Assembly (NCBI RefSeq): GCF_003268675.1
Contig: NZ_CP029378.1
Location: forward strand, 868,001-932,000
Source: Streptomyces bacillaris
Lineage (GTDB): Bacteria; Actinomycetota; Actinomycetes; Streptomycetales; Streptomycetaceae
Reading direction: 5' to 3'
Length of the DNA stretch: 64,000 bases
This document shows positions 1-7,401 of the stretch, one piece after another (the stretch's first letter is position 1; each line of letters begins with the position of its first letter). The position numbers and the translations under genes are program-made. Below the pieces are notes generated by a model. The model worked only from the letters and a program-made list of their open reading frames with translations. It was not told the DNA's origin and made no database searches.

Positions 1-1283
1 ATAGGTGAGGGGTCCAGGGGGACGACCGCCATGCGGTAGCGCAGGCCGAGCTTCTTGCGGGCGACCGCCGAGACGGCCTTCAGCCGTACGTAGGGGTCCT
101 CGGGGTCCATGAACAGCTCGACGGGGTCGTAGCCGGGCTTGCGGTGGATCTCGACGAGCTGGGCGAAGTCGGGGGCGCGTGCGTCGTCGAGCCAGTAGTA
201 GTACGTGAACCAGGCGTCCTTCTCCGCCACGGCGACCAGCTCGCCGGAGCGGGGGTGGTCCAGGTGGTGCGCCTTCTTGCCCTCGTCGTCGAGGAGCTGG
301 TCGATGCCGGGCAGGTCCGCGAGGGCCGCCCGGACCTCCTCCAGGTCCTCGGGGCGGCGTACGTAGACGTGGGCGAGCTGGTGGTCCGCGACGGCGAAGG
401 CCCGGGAGGCCATCGGGTCCAGGTACTCCATGCCGTCCTGCGTGTGCACCTCCAGCAGGCCCGCCCGGCGCAGCGCCCGGTTGATGTCGACGGGGCGGCT
501 GACGCGGGTGATGCCGTATTCGGAGAGCGCGACGACGGTACGGCCTTCGGCGCGGGCGTCGGCCAGCAGCGGGGCGATGGCCCGGTCCAGGTCGGCGGCG
601 GCCCGGTGGGAGCGGGGGTCGTCGGGGCCGTAGCGCTGGAGGTCGTAGTCCAGGTGCGGCAGGTAGCAGAGGGCGAGGTCGGGGGTGCGGGTGGTGATGA
701 TGTGGCGGGTGGCGTCGATGATCCATTGGGAGGAGACCAGGTCGGCGCCGGGGCCCCAGAAGTGGAAGAGGGGGAACGTGCCGAGTTTCTCGGTCAGTTC
801 GTCGTGCAGGGCGGGGGGCCGGGTGTAGCAGTCGGGTTCCTTGCGGCCGTCGGCGTAGTAGACGGGGCGTGGGGTGACGGTCCAGTCGGTGTCGGCGCCC
901 ATCGCGTACCACCAGCAGATGTTGGCGACGGTGTAGCCGGGGTGGGCGCGGCGGGCGGCGTCCCAGAGCTTGTCGCCCTCGACGAGCCCGTTGTGCTGGC
1001 GCCAGAGCAGGACGTCGCCCAGTTCGCGGAAGTACCAGCCGTTGGCGACGATGCCGTGTTCGGCGGGCATGGCCCCGGTGAGGAAGGTGGACTGGGCGGC
1101 GCAGGTGACGGCGGGCAGGACGGTGGAGAGCGGAGCCTGCGCGCCCTGCTTCCCGAGCGCCGTGAGGTTGGGCATGTGGGCGAGCAGCTGCGGGGTGAGG
1201 CCGACGACGTCGAGGACGAGGAGGGGGGTGGGGCCCTGGTGGTCTGCCGTGCCCGGGGTGGTTCCGGGGGCGTCGTTGCTCAT
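1..1283 (-). CDS. Alkaline-phosphatase-fold (nucleotide pyrophosphatase/phosphodiesterase-like) protein, 3' end outside window
   Basis: The frame starts at the ATG at 1281-1283 and runs off the left edge, giving about 427 residues without a stop. Near the N-terminus is LLVLDVVGLTPQLL, the first metal-binding segment of type I phosphodiesterase/nucleotide pyrophosphatases, followed by a nucleophile region (PAVTCAAQSTFLTG) with Thr before the Cys. Further on are HLDYDLQRYGP and LSEYGITRV, which resemble the later metal-ligand motifs. No signal peptide is visible. Its start overlaps the eboE stop by 4 bp (ATGA), so it is the last visible gene of the ebo-type operon and probably acts on the same metabolite. 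The substrate is unknown. Family-level call is secure, function inferred. Confidence 0.85.
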   Translation of the reverse strand, partial: MSNDAPGTTPGTADHQGPTPLLVLDVVGLTPQLLAHMPNLTALGKQGAQAPLSTVLPAVTCAAQSTFLTGAMPAEHGIVANGWYFRELGDVLLWRQHNGLVEGDKLWDAARRAHPGYTVANICWWYAMGADTDWTVTPRPVYYADGRKEPDCYTRPPALHDELTEKLGTFPLFHFWGPGADLVSSQWIIDATRHIITTRTPDLALCYLPHLDYDLQRYGPDDPRSHRAAADLDRAIAPLLADARAEGRTVVALSEYGITRVSRPVDINRALRRAGLLEVHTQDGMEYLDPMASRAFAVADHQLAHVYVRRPEDLEEVRAALADLPGIDQLLDDEGKKAHHLDHPRSGELVAVAEKDAWFTYYYWLDDARAPDFAQLVEIHRKPGYDPVELFMDPEDPYVRLKAVSAVARKKLGLRYRMAVVPLDPSP

Positions 1284-2455
1284 GGCAGCTCCTTGAGGCC
1301 GAGGTCGACGAGGAGGTCGCGGGCGAGGGTGAGTTCGGCGGCGATCCCGTCCGCGAGCTGGGTGCGGGTGCGGGGGCGCAGTTCGGCGGGGAGCGCCTGC
1401 CAGGTGTACGTCTCCACCTCCAGGTGCCGGGTCAGCGGCACGGCTCCCCCGACGAGCCGGGTCAGTGCCGTGCGGAGCACGGGGAGCGTGGAGGTGAGCG
1501 GGGGCGCGGGCGGGGCGTGCAGCGGTACGTGGAAGTGGGCGCGCCAGGGGGTGGAGTCGGGGAGCGCCCCGCCGGCGATCGCCTCGTCCAGGTCGTCGGT
1601 GCCGCGCAGCCCGGCGGCGGTGCGCGTGCGGGTCTGGTGGAGGAAGCGCGGTTCGGCGAAGGCGGCGAGCGCGGTGCGGACCTCGGGCAGGTGGGGGTGT
1701 TCGGCGTGCAGGGCGGCGGAGAGCTGGGACTTGACGACCGGGATGCCCGCCGCGGTCAGGGCGTCGAGCGCGGTGTCGGGGTCCTCGAAGGAGGTCGCCA
1801 GGTGGCAGGTGTCGACGCAGATGCCGATGCGTTCGTGGCCGACGTCGGTGAGCGGGGCGATGGCGTCGGCGGTGGTCTCCACGGTGCAGCCCGGCTCCGG
1901 TTCGAGGCCGACGCGGATGGACTTGCCGGTGAGTTCGGCGAGGGCGTCCAGGCGCTGGGCGAGCGTGGTGAGGGCGGTGCGTGCGGTGCGGGGGGCGCCG
2001 GGGTCGGTGGCGTAGGGGGTGCGCCAGGCGAGCGGGAGGGTGGAGATGGTGCCCTCGGTGACGTCGTCGGGGAGGAGGGCGGCCAGGAGGCGGGCCAGGT
2101 CGGTGGTGTGGGCGAGGCGGTCGGGTTCGGTCCAGTCCGGCCGGTAGACCCGGTACTTGACCTCGTCGGCGCCGAACCCCTCGTACGGGAAGCCGTTGAG
2201 GGTGACCACTTCGAGGCCCCGGCTGTCGAGTTCGGCGCGGAGGGCGCGGAGTTCGGCGGGGTCGTTGGTCAGGGCGCGGGCGGCGTCCCGGGCGAGCCAG
2301 AGGCCGATGCCGAGCCGGTCCCGGCCGAGTCGGCGGCGTACGGGTTCGCAGTGGTCGCGGAGCTGGGCGCGGACGCCGTCCAGGGTCTCGGCTGGGTGGA
2401 CGTTGGTGCAGTACGAGAGGTGGACGACGGACCCGTCCGGGTGGCGGAAGCGCAT
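1280..2455 (-). CDS. eboE: EboE-type metabolite traffic protein (TIM-barrel, sugar phosphate isomerase-like)
   Basis: 391 residues. The start MRFRHPDGSVVHLSYCTNVHP and the following RRRLG and LWLARDAAR segments match the EboE family, a xylose-isomerase-like TIM barrel found in ebo clusters. Candidate metal or substrate residues lie in VGLEPEPGCTVE and GICVDTCHLATSFEDP, the E-P-E and D-x-C-H pattern of this fold. The ATG at 2455 follows a GGGGAG-type ribosome site and lies 4 bp after the eboB stop; the stop overlaps the next gene by 4 bp. In cyanobacteria the ebo genes are known to be needed to move scytonemin precursors to the periplasm. The enzymatic role here is not known. Confidence 0.85.
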   Translation of the reverse strand: MRFRHPDGSVVHLSYCTNVHPAETLDGVRAQLRDHCEPVRRRLGRDRLGIGLWLARDAARALTNDPAELRALRAELDSRGLEVVTLNGFPYEGFGADEVKYRVYRPDWTEPDRLAHTTDLARLLAALLPDDVTEGTISTLPLAWRTPYATDPGAPRTARTALTTLAQRLDALAELTGKSIRVGLEPEPGCTVETTADAIAPLTDVGHERIGICVDTCHLATSFEDPDTALDALTAAGIPVVKSQLSAALHAEHPHLPEVRTALAAFAEPRFLHQTRTRTAAGLRGTDDLDEAIAGGALPDSTPWRAHFHVPLHAPPAPPLTSTLPVLRTALTRLVGGAVPLTRHLEVETYTWQALPAELRPRTRTQLADGIAAELTLARDLLVDLGLKELP

Positions 2456-2459
2456 GGCC

Positions 2460-3308
2460 TCACTCCCCGCCGCGCCGGATGGAGTTGCCTTCGTGGAGCG
2501 CGTCGGGGGCGGGGGTGTCCAGCTGGAGGCGGCCGCTCTGGCCGTAGAAGGCGACGGGGTTGCGCCAGAGGACCTGGTCGACGTCGTCCTCGGTGAATCC
2601 GGCCTTCAGCATGGCGTCGGCGACCTTGCGGGTCTTCAGCGGGTCGCTCTTCCCCCAGTCGGCGGCCGAGTTGACGAGCATCTTCTCGGTGCCGTGGTTC
2701 TTGAGGATGGCGACCATCCGGTCCTCGTCCATCTTGGTGTCCGGGTAGATGGAGAACCCGGCCCAGCAGCCGCTGTCAGTGGCGGCCTTTACGGTTGTCT
2801 CGTTGAGGTGGTCGAGCAGGACGAACTCCGGGGGGAGGCTCGATTCGCGGATGACGTCGATGGTGCGGTGGAGACCGGCGAGCTTGTCGCGGTGCGGGGT
2901 GTGGACGAGGGCGGGCAGCCCGTGGTCGGCGGCGAGTTGGAGCTGAGCGGCCAGCGCGTGGTCCTCGGCCGGGGTCATGGAGTCGTAGCCGATCTCCCCG
3001 ACGGCGACGACGGAGTCCTTGACCAGATAGCGCGGCAGGGCGTCCAGGACGGGGGTGCAGCGGGGGTCGTTCGCCTCCTTGGGGTTGAGGGCGAGCGTGC
3101 AGTGGTGGGCGATGCCGTACTGGGAAGCGCGGAAGGGCTCCCAGCCCAGGAGGGCGTCGAAGTAGTCGTAGAAGCTGGCGGGCGAGGTGCGGGGCTGGCC
3201 GAGCCAGAAGGAGGGTTCGACGAGGGCGCGGACGCCCGCGTCGTACATCGCCTGATAGTCGTCCGTGGTCCTGGACGTCATATGGATGTGGGGGTCGAAG
3301 ATGCGCAT
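2460..3308 (-). CDS. eboB: TatD-like amidohydrolase, EboB
   Basis: 282 residues of a TatD-type metal-dependent hydrolase. MRIFDPHIHMTSR carries the N-terminal H-x-H metal site; VAVGEIGYDS supplies the conserved Glu, LVHTPHR and LLDHLNE the further His ligands, and VNSAADWGKSDP the late Asp. The start codon shares one base with the eboA stop (TGATG), so translation is coupled. In ebo clusters this is the second conserved member, called EboB. It is a cytoplasmic enzyme with no signal peptide; its substrate in this pathway has not been established. Confidence 0.88.
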   Translation of the reverse strand: MRIFDPHIHMTSRTTDDYQAMYDAGVRALVEPSFWLGQPRTSPASFYDYFDALLGWEPFRASQYGIAHHCTLALNPKEANDPRCTPVLDALPRYLVKDSVVAVGEIGYDSMTPAEDHALAAQLQLAADHGLPALVHTPHRDKLAGLHRTIDVIRESSLPPEFVLLDHLNETTVKAATDSGCWAGFSIYPDTKMDEDRMVAILKNHGTEKMLVNSAADWGKSDPLKTRKVADAMLKAGFTEDDVDQVLWRNPVAFYGQSGRLQLDTPAPDALHEGNSIRRGGE

Positions 3309-3976
3309 CAGGACTCCTCCGTGGGGGCGGCAGGGGTGGCCCGTTCGGGTGCCGGGGTGTGCTCGGGTGCCGGATCGGTGAGGGCGAGGACCGTGCGCAG
3401 GCCGGGCGGGACCTCACGGCCTGCGGCGGTGCGTTCGGCGGCGAAGTCGGCCAGCATGCGGGCGAGTTCGGCATCCCCCTGGGCCCGTTCCCCGAGCCGG
3501 GCGACGGCGTCCACCGGCACCCCGGTGAAGAGGCACTTCAGCACGGCGTGGCGCCAGGCGTGCGGGGGCAGGTGGGCCGCCGCGTACGGGCCGACGGCGG
3601 CGGCGACCAGCCGGGTGTCGTTGGTGCGCAGGGCGTCCTCGACGAGCGGCAGGGCGGTGGCGCCGAGGGCGAGGCGGTCCAGGGTGAGGAGGACGGCCCG
3701 GCGTTCGGCGGCGGTGCCCTGTTCGTAGAGCCGGGTGACGGAGGGCAGCGGGGCGCGGGCCTCGATGAGGAGGAGGGAGCGTACGGAGTCGGCGTGCTGC
3801 TGACCGCAGTGCCGGCCTGCGGCGGCGAAGCGCAGTTCCCACGCGGGGGTGACGGTCCCGTCGGTGGCCGCTTCGTCGGCCGTGGCGTGGTGTGCGGCCT
3901 CGGTCAAGGCCGTGTCGAGCCAGGCGCGGGCGGGGGCATCGAGTTCGGCGTCGAGTTCCTTGCGGGGCTTCAGCAC
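3308..3976 (-). CDS. eboA: EboA domain protein
   Basis: 222 residues, all-alpha and rich in Ala and Leu, beginning with a GTG start at 3976 that overlaps the upstream TIM-barrel gene by 7 bp. The segments LDTALTEAAHHATADEAA, GTVTPAWELRFAAAGRHCG and GTAAERRAVLLTLDRL look like the EboA family of helical-repeat proteins. The last ~25 residues are a low-complexity Pro/Ala/Thr tail. There is no catalytic motif, so it may be a scaffold or binding partner. EboA has no established biochemical activity. The assignment rests on sequence feel plus placement immediately before eboB and eboE. Confidence 0.82.
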   Translation of the reverse strand: MLKPRKELDAELDAPARAWLDTALTEAAHHATADEAATDGTVTPAWELRFAAAGRHCGQQHADSVRSLLLIEARAPLPSVTRLYEQGTAAERRAVLLTLDRLALGATALPLVEDALRTNDTRLVAAAVGPYAAAHLPPHAWRHAVLKCLFTGVPVDAVARLGERAQGDAELARMLADFAAERTAAGREVPPGLRTVLALTDPAPEHTPAPERATPAAPTEES

Positions 3977-4848
3977 GGTGCGCCGCCCTTACTCGTGCCG
4001 ATGGCGCCCCTGGTCATGGCGTTGCGCAGGAAGTCGATGGAGGTGCGGGCGAGTTCGGGGCCCGCGTGGGAGTGGCGGGGCAGCTCGACGACGGTGAGGC
4101 CCTGGTAGCCGGTGGCGGCGAGGGCGGCGAGCACGGGCGGGAAGTCGATCTCGCCGTCACCGAAGGGGAGGTGCTCGTGGACGCCGCGCCCCATGTCCTC
4201 GATCTGGACGTGCCGGAGCCAGGGGGCGGAGTCCCGCACGCACTGCGCGGGGGTGGCCTCCTCCAGGCACTGGCAGTGGCCGATGTCGAGGGTGAGGCCG
4301 AGGGACGACGGATCGCCCAGGAGGCCCCGGAGGTGGTGGAAGTCCGCGAGGGTGGCGAGGAGGTGACCGGGTTCGGGCTCGATGGCGAGGGGGATGCCGG
4401 TCCGGTCGGCGGCGTCGAGTACGGGGGTGATCGCTTCGGTCAGCCGTTTCCAGGCGGTGTCCGGCGCGGTGCCGGGCGGGGTGATGCCGCTGAAGCAGTG
4501 GACGGCGTGCGCGCCGAGTTCGGCGGCCACGTCCACCGCCCGGACGAGCAGCGCGGTACGGGCGGCCCGGGCCTCGGGGTCCGGGTCGAGGAGGGAGGGG
4601 CCGTGCTTGCGGCGCGGGTCCAGGACATAGCGGGCCCCGGTCTCGACGGTGACGCGGAGCCCGAGGGAGGTGAGCCGGTGGCCGACGCGGCGGGTCCGCT
4701 CGGTGAGGTCCGGAGCCAGCGGGTCCAGGTGCATATGGTCGAGCGTCAGCCCGACGCCCGCGTAGCCGAGGTCCGCGAGGAGGCCGAGGGCGTCGTCGAG
4801 GCGGAGGTCGGTGAGCCCGTTGGTGCCGTAGCCGAAGTGGAGGGTCAT
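3970..4848 (-). CDS. TIM-barrel sugar phosphate isomerase/epimerase-like protein of the ebo operon
   Basis: 292 residues of the xylose-isomerase-like TIM barrel (AP endonuclease family 2) fold. Metal-binding motifs visible are LAIEPEPGHLL (Glu), LTLDIGHCQCL (Asp and His), LRHVQIEDM (His and Glu) and a late Glu in LTVVELPRHS. The ATG at 4848 overlaps the prenyltransferase stop (ATGA), indicating translational coupling. The family isomerises or epimerises sugars and cyclitols, for example in inositol catabolism. The presence of an inositol-phosphate-synthase-like gene at the head of the operon makes a cyclitol substrate plausible, but that is inference. Confidence 0.85.
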   Translation of the reverse strand: MTLHFGYGTNGLTDLRLDDALGLLADLGYAGVGLTLDHMHLDPLAPDLTERTRRVGHRLTSLGLRVTVETGARYVLDPRRKHGPSLLDPDPEARAARTALLVRAVDVAAELGAHAVHCFSGITPPGTAPDTAWKRLTEAITPVLDAADRTGIPLAIEPEPGHLLATLADFHHLRGLLGDPSSLGLTLDIGHCQCLEEATPAQCVRDSAPWLRHVQIEDMGRGVHEHLPFGDGEIDFPPVLAALAATGYQGLTVVELPRHSHAGPELARTSIDFLRNAMTRGAIGTSKGGAPC

Positions 4849-5972
4849 GTGGGGCTCACCTTCCGGGCGAGGGCGCGGGCAAGAGGGACGAGTGCCATCA
4901 CGGCGAGGCCGGAGCCGGGCGCTCCGTTACGGGCGGCGAGCGCCGCCTGGAGCGGGATCATGGCCCGGATGCCGCCACCGACCGCCCGCTGGATCAGGGG
5001 CGGGGACGGGTTGAGGGCTGCGTGCAGGAGGGGTGGCCCAGCGGTACGGAGGTAGGCGCCGGTGAACGCGGTGAGCAGGAGGTCGGCGGGGGTGAGGTGG
5101 TGGGGGCGGGTGGGCCGGTGTGCCCCTGGGCCTCCTGCCCGTACGGACCCGTGCTCCCAGGGCCCTTGGGTCAGTACCGGCCGGTGTGCCCCCGGCCCTC
5201 CTGCCCCTGCGAGCCGGTGCTCCCCCGGGCTGTTCGTCCGGGCCGCCCGGTGCTCCCCCGGTCCCCCGGTCCGGGCTGCCCGGTGAGCCGGTATCGAGGT
5301 CCGGCCTGCCCGGCCCGCCGTGAGCACGGCCGTGCCGAGCGCCGCCGTCGTAGCCAGGACCGCGAGCGGTACGGCGGTGGAGCCTCCCTGTGCCTCGTGG
5401 CGGGAGACGGCGGTGACGCCGTAGGTGTGCGCCCCGAGCGCGAGGGCGGCGGGGAGGGGGCCGCGTACGAAGGCGATCCGCGCGGCAACGTTGTCGCCCC
5501 CGCCTCGCGCGGTCGCGGCCGTCCCGCTTCCCGCTGCCGTCGCCGTCGCTCCCAGCAGCAGGTCCAGGGAGCGGGCCGCGGCCATCGCCGCCGGGCCCGC
5601 CTTCGTGTGCTTCAGGCGGAGGTCGTAGGCCCAGACCGTGGCGGCCAGGCCGGTGGCGACCGCGAGCGCCGGGCGGCCGGCCCGCGCCGCGAGGGCCAGG
5701 CCCGCCGCCGTCAGGACCCCGGCCGCGCCCAGGGCGGCGGCCGGGCTGACGCGGCCCGAGGGGATCGGCCGGTGCGGGCGGTCGACGGCGTCCTCCTCGC
5801 GGTCCGCCCAGTCGTTGAGCGCCATCCCCGCCTCGTACAGGCAGAGCGAGGCGCCGACCGCGAGTGCCGTACCCCGGCCGGGGCCACGGCCCACCGCCGC
5901 GGCCCCGGCCAGGGCGTCACCCGGCACGGAGAACAGTGCGGAGACCCGGAACAGTTCGCTCCAGGCCCGCAC
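4845..5972 (-). CDS. eboC: UbiA-family prenyltransferase, EboC-like
   Basis: 375 residues from the GTG at 5972, which has a GAGAGGGG ribosome site. A longer form could start at the GTG at 6134, which overlaps the preceding stop, but its extra 54 residues look non-coding and contain a hairpin. SALFSVPGDALAG, MALNDWADREEDAVDRPHRPIP (read as N-D-x2-D-x4-D) and WAYDLRLKHTKAG are UbiA motifs: the first Asp-rich motif and the following loop. Several hydrophobic helices indicate an inner-membrane protein that attaches a prenyl chain to a small acceptor. A loop near residues 225-290 is expanded by six 11-residue repeats. EboC proteins in other ebo clusters are of this family. Confidence 0.85.
   Translation of the reverse strand: MRAWSELFRVSALFSVPGDALAGAAAVGRGPGRGTALAVGASLCLYEAGMALNDWADREEDAVDRPHRPIPSGRVSPAAALGAAGVLTAAGLALAARAGRPALAVATGLAATVWAYDLRLKHTKAGPAAMAAARSLDLLLGATATAAGSGTAATARGGGDNVAARIAFVRGPLPAALALGAHTYGVTAVSRHEAQGGSTAVPLAVLATTAALGTAVLTAGRAGRTSIPAHRAARTGGPGEHRAARTNSPGEHRLAGAGGPGAHRPVLTQGPWEHGSVRAGGPGAHRPTRPHHLTPADLLLTAFTGAYLRTAGPPLLHAALNPSPPLIQRAVGGGIRAMIPLQAALAARNGAPGSGLAVMALVPLARALARKVSPT
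5103..5300 (-). repeat. Six in-frame 33-bp tandem repeats inside the prenyltransferase gene
   Basis: Six consecutive 33-bp units encode 11-residue blocks of the form GGPGEHRAART (TSIPAHRAART, GGPGEHRAART, NSPGEHRLAGA, GGPGAHRPVLT, QGPWEHGSVRA, GGPGAHRPTRP). The frame is kept, and the block lies between two predicted membrane helices. The hydrophilic, Gly/Pro/His/Arg-rich insert probably forms an extended loop. Confidence 0.85.
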
Positions 5973-6007
5973 CGTGTCCCCTCTCCCGCGTCCGGGGGAC
6001 GGCCTGA

Positions 6008-6049
6008 GCCTGTCCGGTGCGGGCGCAGTCCCACCCGTACCGGACAGGC
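6008..6049 (-). terminator. Hairpin between inositol-phosphate-synthase-like and prenyltransferase genes
   Basis: An 11-bp perfect inverted repeat (GCCTGTCCGGT at 6008-6018 and its complement at 6039-6049) with a 20-nt loop lies in the roughly 160 bp between the stop at 6131 and the preferred prenyltransferase start at 5972. No U-tract follows. It could be an attenuator or a processing site within the operon, and it argues that the stretch is untranslated. Confidence 0.5.
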
Positions 6050-6130
6050 CGTCTTCGGGGGTGCGGCCCGGAGCCCCTGGGGGCACCCGCAGGCCGGCCC
6101 CGAGCAGCGGCAGGGCCCGCAGCAGCCGCC

Positions 6131-7309
6131 TCACGCCATGCCCCGCAGCCGCTCGGCGAAGGCCAGCAGGGTGGCGTACTGCTCCGCGAGCGCGGCCGAG
6201 GTGCCGCCGTCCGGGTCCTTGAAGTAGAAGCCCAGCTCCGGGCGGGGGCCGCTGAGTCCCGCCTCGTGCGCGCGGGCCAGCAGCCGGGCCAGGTCCAGGA
6301 CGAGCGGGGCGGCCAGGGCCGAGTCGCACCCCTGCCAGATGGTCTGGAGGATCATCCGGGAGCCGAGGAAGCCGTCGAAGGCGATGTGGTCCCAGGCCGT
6401 CTTCCACTCGCCCATCGCGGGGACGTCGTCGATGTGGACCTCGCCCTCGGGGGCGGTGCCGAAGGTGTCGGTGAGGACGCGCTCCTTTCCCGCGTTCTTG
6501 GCGGCGGCCGCGGCCGGGTCGGCCAGGGCTGCCCCGTCCCCGCCGCCCAGCAGGTTCGACCCGGACCAGGCCCGTACGGGCAGGGCGCGCTGGAGGAACA
6601 TCGGGGCGAGCACGGAGCGGAGCAGCGTCTGGCCGGTCTTGCCGTCGCGTCCCGCGTGGGGAAGTCCGCAGGCGGCGACATCGTCGGCCAGCTCGGGGGC
6701 GCGCAGGCCCGTGGAGGGGGTGAAGTTGACGTAGGAGCAGCCGGCCCGGAGGGCGGCGGCCGCGTAGAGGGAGCTGGCGGGGAGCCCGGGGTCGTCGGGT
6801 CCGGGGGCGGGTTCGGTGGAGGCGACGTTGACGACGACGGTGCGGGCCAGGTCGTGGCGGTGGGCGAAGTCGGTGAGGTCGGCGGCGAACGCGGCGATGA
6901 GCTGCTGGTCGGTGCGGGTGTCGCCGGGGAGCGGTCCGCCGGGGCGGATCTCGGCGTCGGCGGCGTCGAGTTCGGACCGTACGGCGGTGGGGAGGCGGTG
7001 GGGCAGTACGCCGGCTTCGGCCAGCGCCTCGGCCCGTTTGGTGAGGGGGCAGTCCAGGGTGTCGTGGCCGCCGAAGACCAGGGAGGTCAGGGGCGGCAGC
7101 CCGGTGTCGGCGAAGGGGGGCGTCTCGGTGACCATGCCGGTGGGCGGGTGGAGGCCCGCCGCGATGGCCGCGCACCCCGCGGTGGCGGTCGTGGCGACGG
7201 AGCCGCGTGCTCCGATGAACCAGACGCCCGTCCGGTGGCCCGGGCTGTCGGCTCCACGGTGTGAACTCTCCGTGGGCGTAAGGCCTTCACGAGCGGCGTG
7301 TGCGGTCAC
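6131..7309 (-). CDS. Inositol-3-phosphate synthase-like protein
   Basis: 392 residues from the GTG at 7309, chosen because GGGAGG lies 6 nt upstream; the open frame extends further but shows no family features. GVWFIGARGSVATT is the N-terminal NAD-binding glycine motif. VVVNVASTEPAP, YVNFTPSTGLRAPELAD, GRDGKTGQTLLRSVLAP and GSNLLGGGDGAALADP match motifs of myo-inositol-1-phosphate synthases, including the NAD/substrate region and the catalytic lysines in GKTGQT and NAGKER. It would convert glucose 6-phosphate, or a similar sugar phosphate, to a cyclitol phosphate. As first gene of the ebo operon it may make the head group that the later genes modify and move. It is divergent from primary-metabolism Ino1, so substrate is uncertain. 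Confidence 0.85.
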   Translation of the reverse strand: MTAHAAREGLTPTESSHRGADSPGHRTGVWFIGARGSVATTATAGCAAIAAGLHPPTGMVTETPPFADTGLPPLTSLVFGGHDTLDCPLTKRAEALAEAGVLPHRLPTAVRSELDAADAEIRPGGPLPGDTRTDQQLIAAFAADLTDFAHRHDLARTVVVNVASTEPAPGPDDPGLPASSLYAAAALRAGCSYVNFTPSTGLRAPELADDVAACGLPHAGRDGKTGQTLLRSVLAPMFLQRALPVRAWSGSNLLGGGDGAALADPAAAAAKNAGKERVLTDTFGTAPEGEVHIDDVPAMGEWKTAWDHIAFDGFLGSRMILQTIWQGCDSALAAPLVLDLARLLARAHEAGLSGPRPELGFYFKDPDGGTSAALAEQYATLLAFAERLRGMA

Positions 7310-7346
7310 GGGCTGCCTCCCTGGGGGATGAGGGGGTGGAAGACGG

Positions 7347-7380
7347 CGGGCGGGGGAAGGTCGGGGTGCTCCCCCGCCCG
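7347..7380 (-). terminator. Terminator downstream of the ThuA multidomain gene
   Basis: CGGGCGGGGG (7347-7356) pairs perfectly with CCCCCGCCCG (7371-7380) around a 14-nt loop, 22 bp past the stop at 7402. It is a GC-rich stem without a clear U-tract, as is usual in Streptomyces. It separates the sugar system from the ebo operon. Confidence 0.6.
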
Positions 7381-7401
7381 TCGTCGGCAGAGGCGGCCGC
7401 C

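Noticed and set aside
144..2015. Long plus-strand open frame antisense to the phosphatase and eboE genes
   Set aside because: Gly/Val/Arg-rich translation without any domain; it mirrors the third-position bias of the real minus-strand genes.
5973..6134. N-terminal extension of the prenyltransferase from the GTG at 6134
   Set aside because: The extra residues are Gly/Pro/Arg-rich and unlike UbiA proteins; the stretch holds an 11-bp hairpin, and a better ribosome site precedes GTG 5972.
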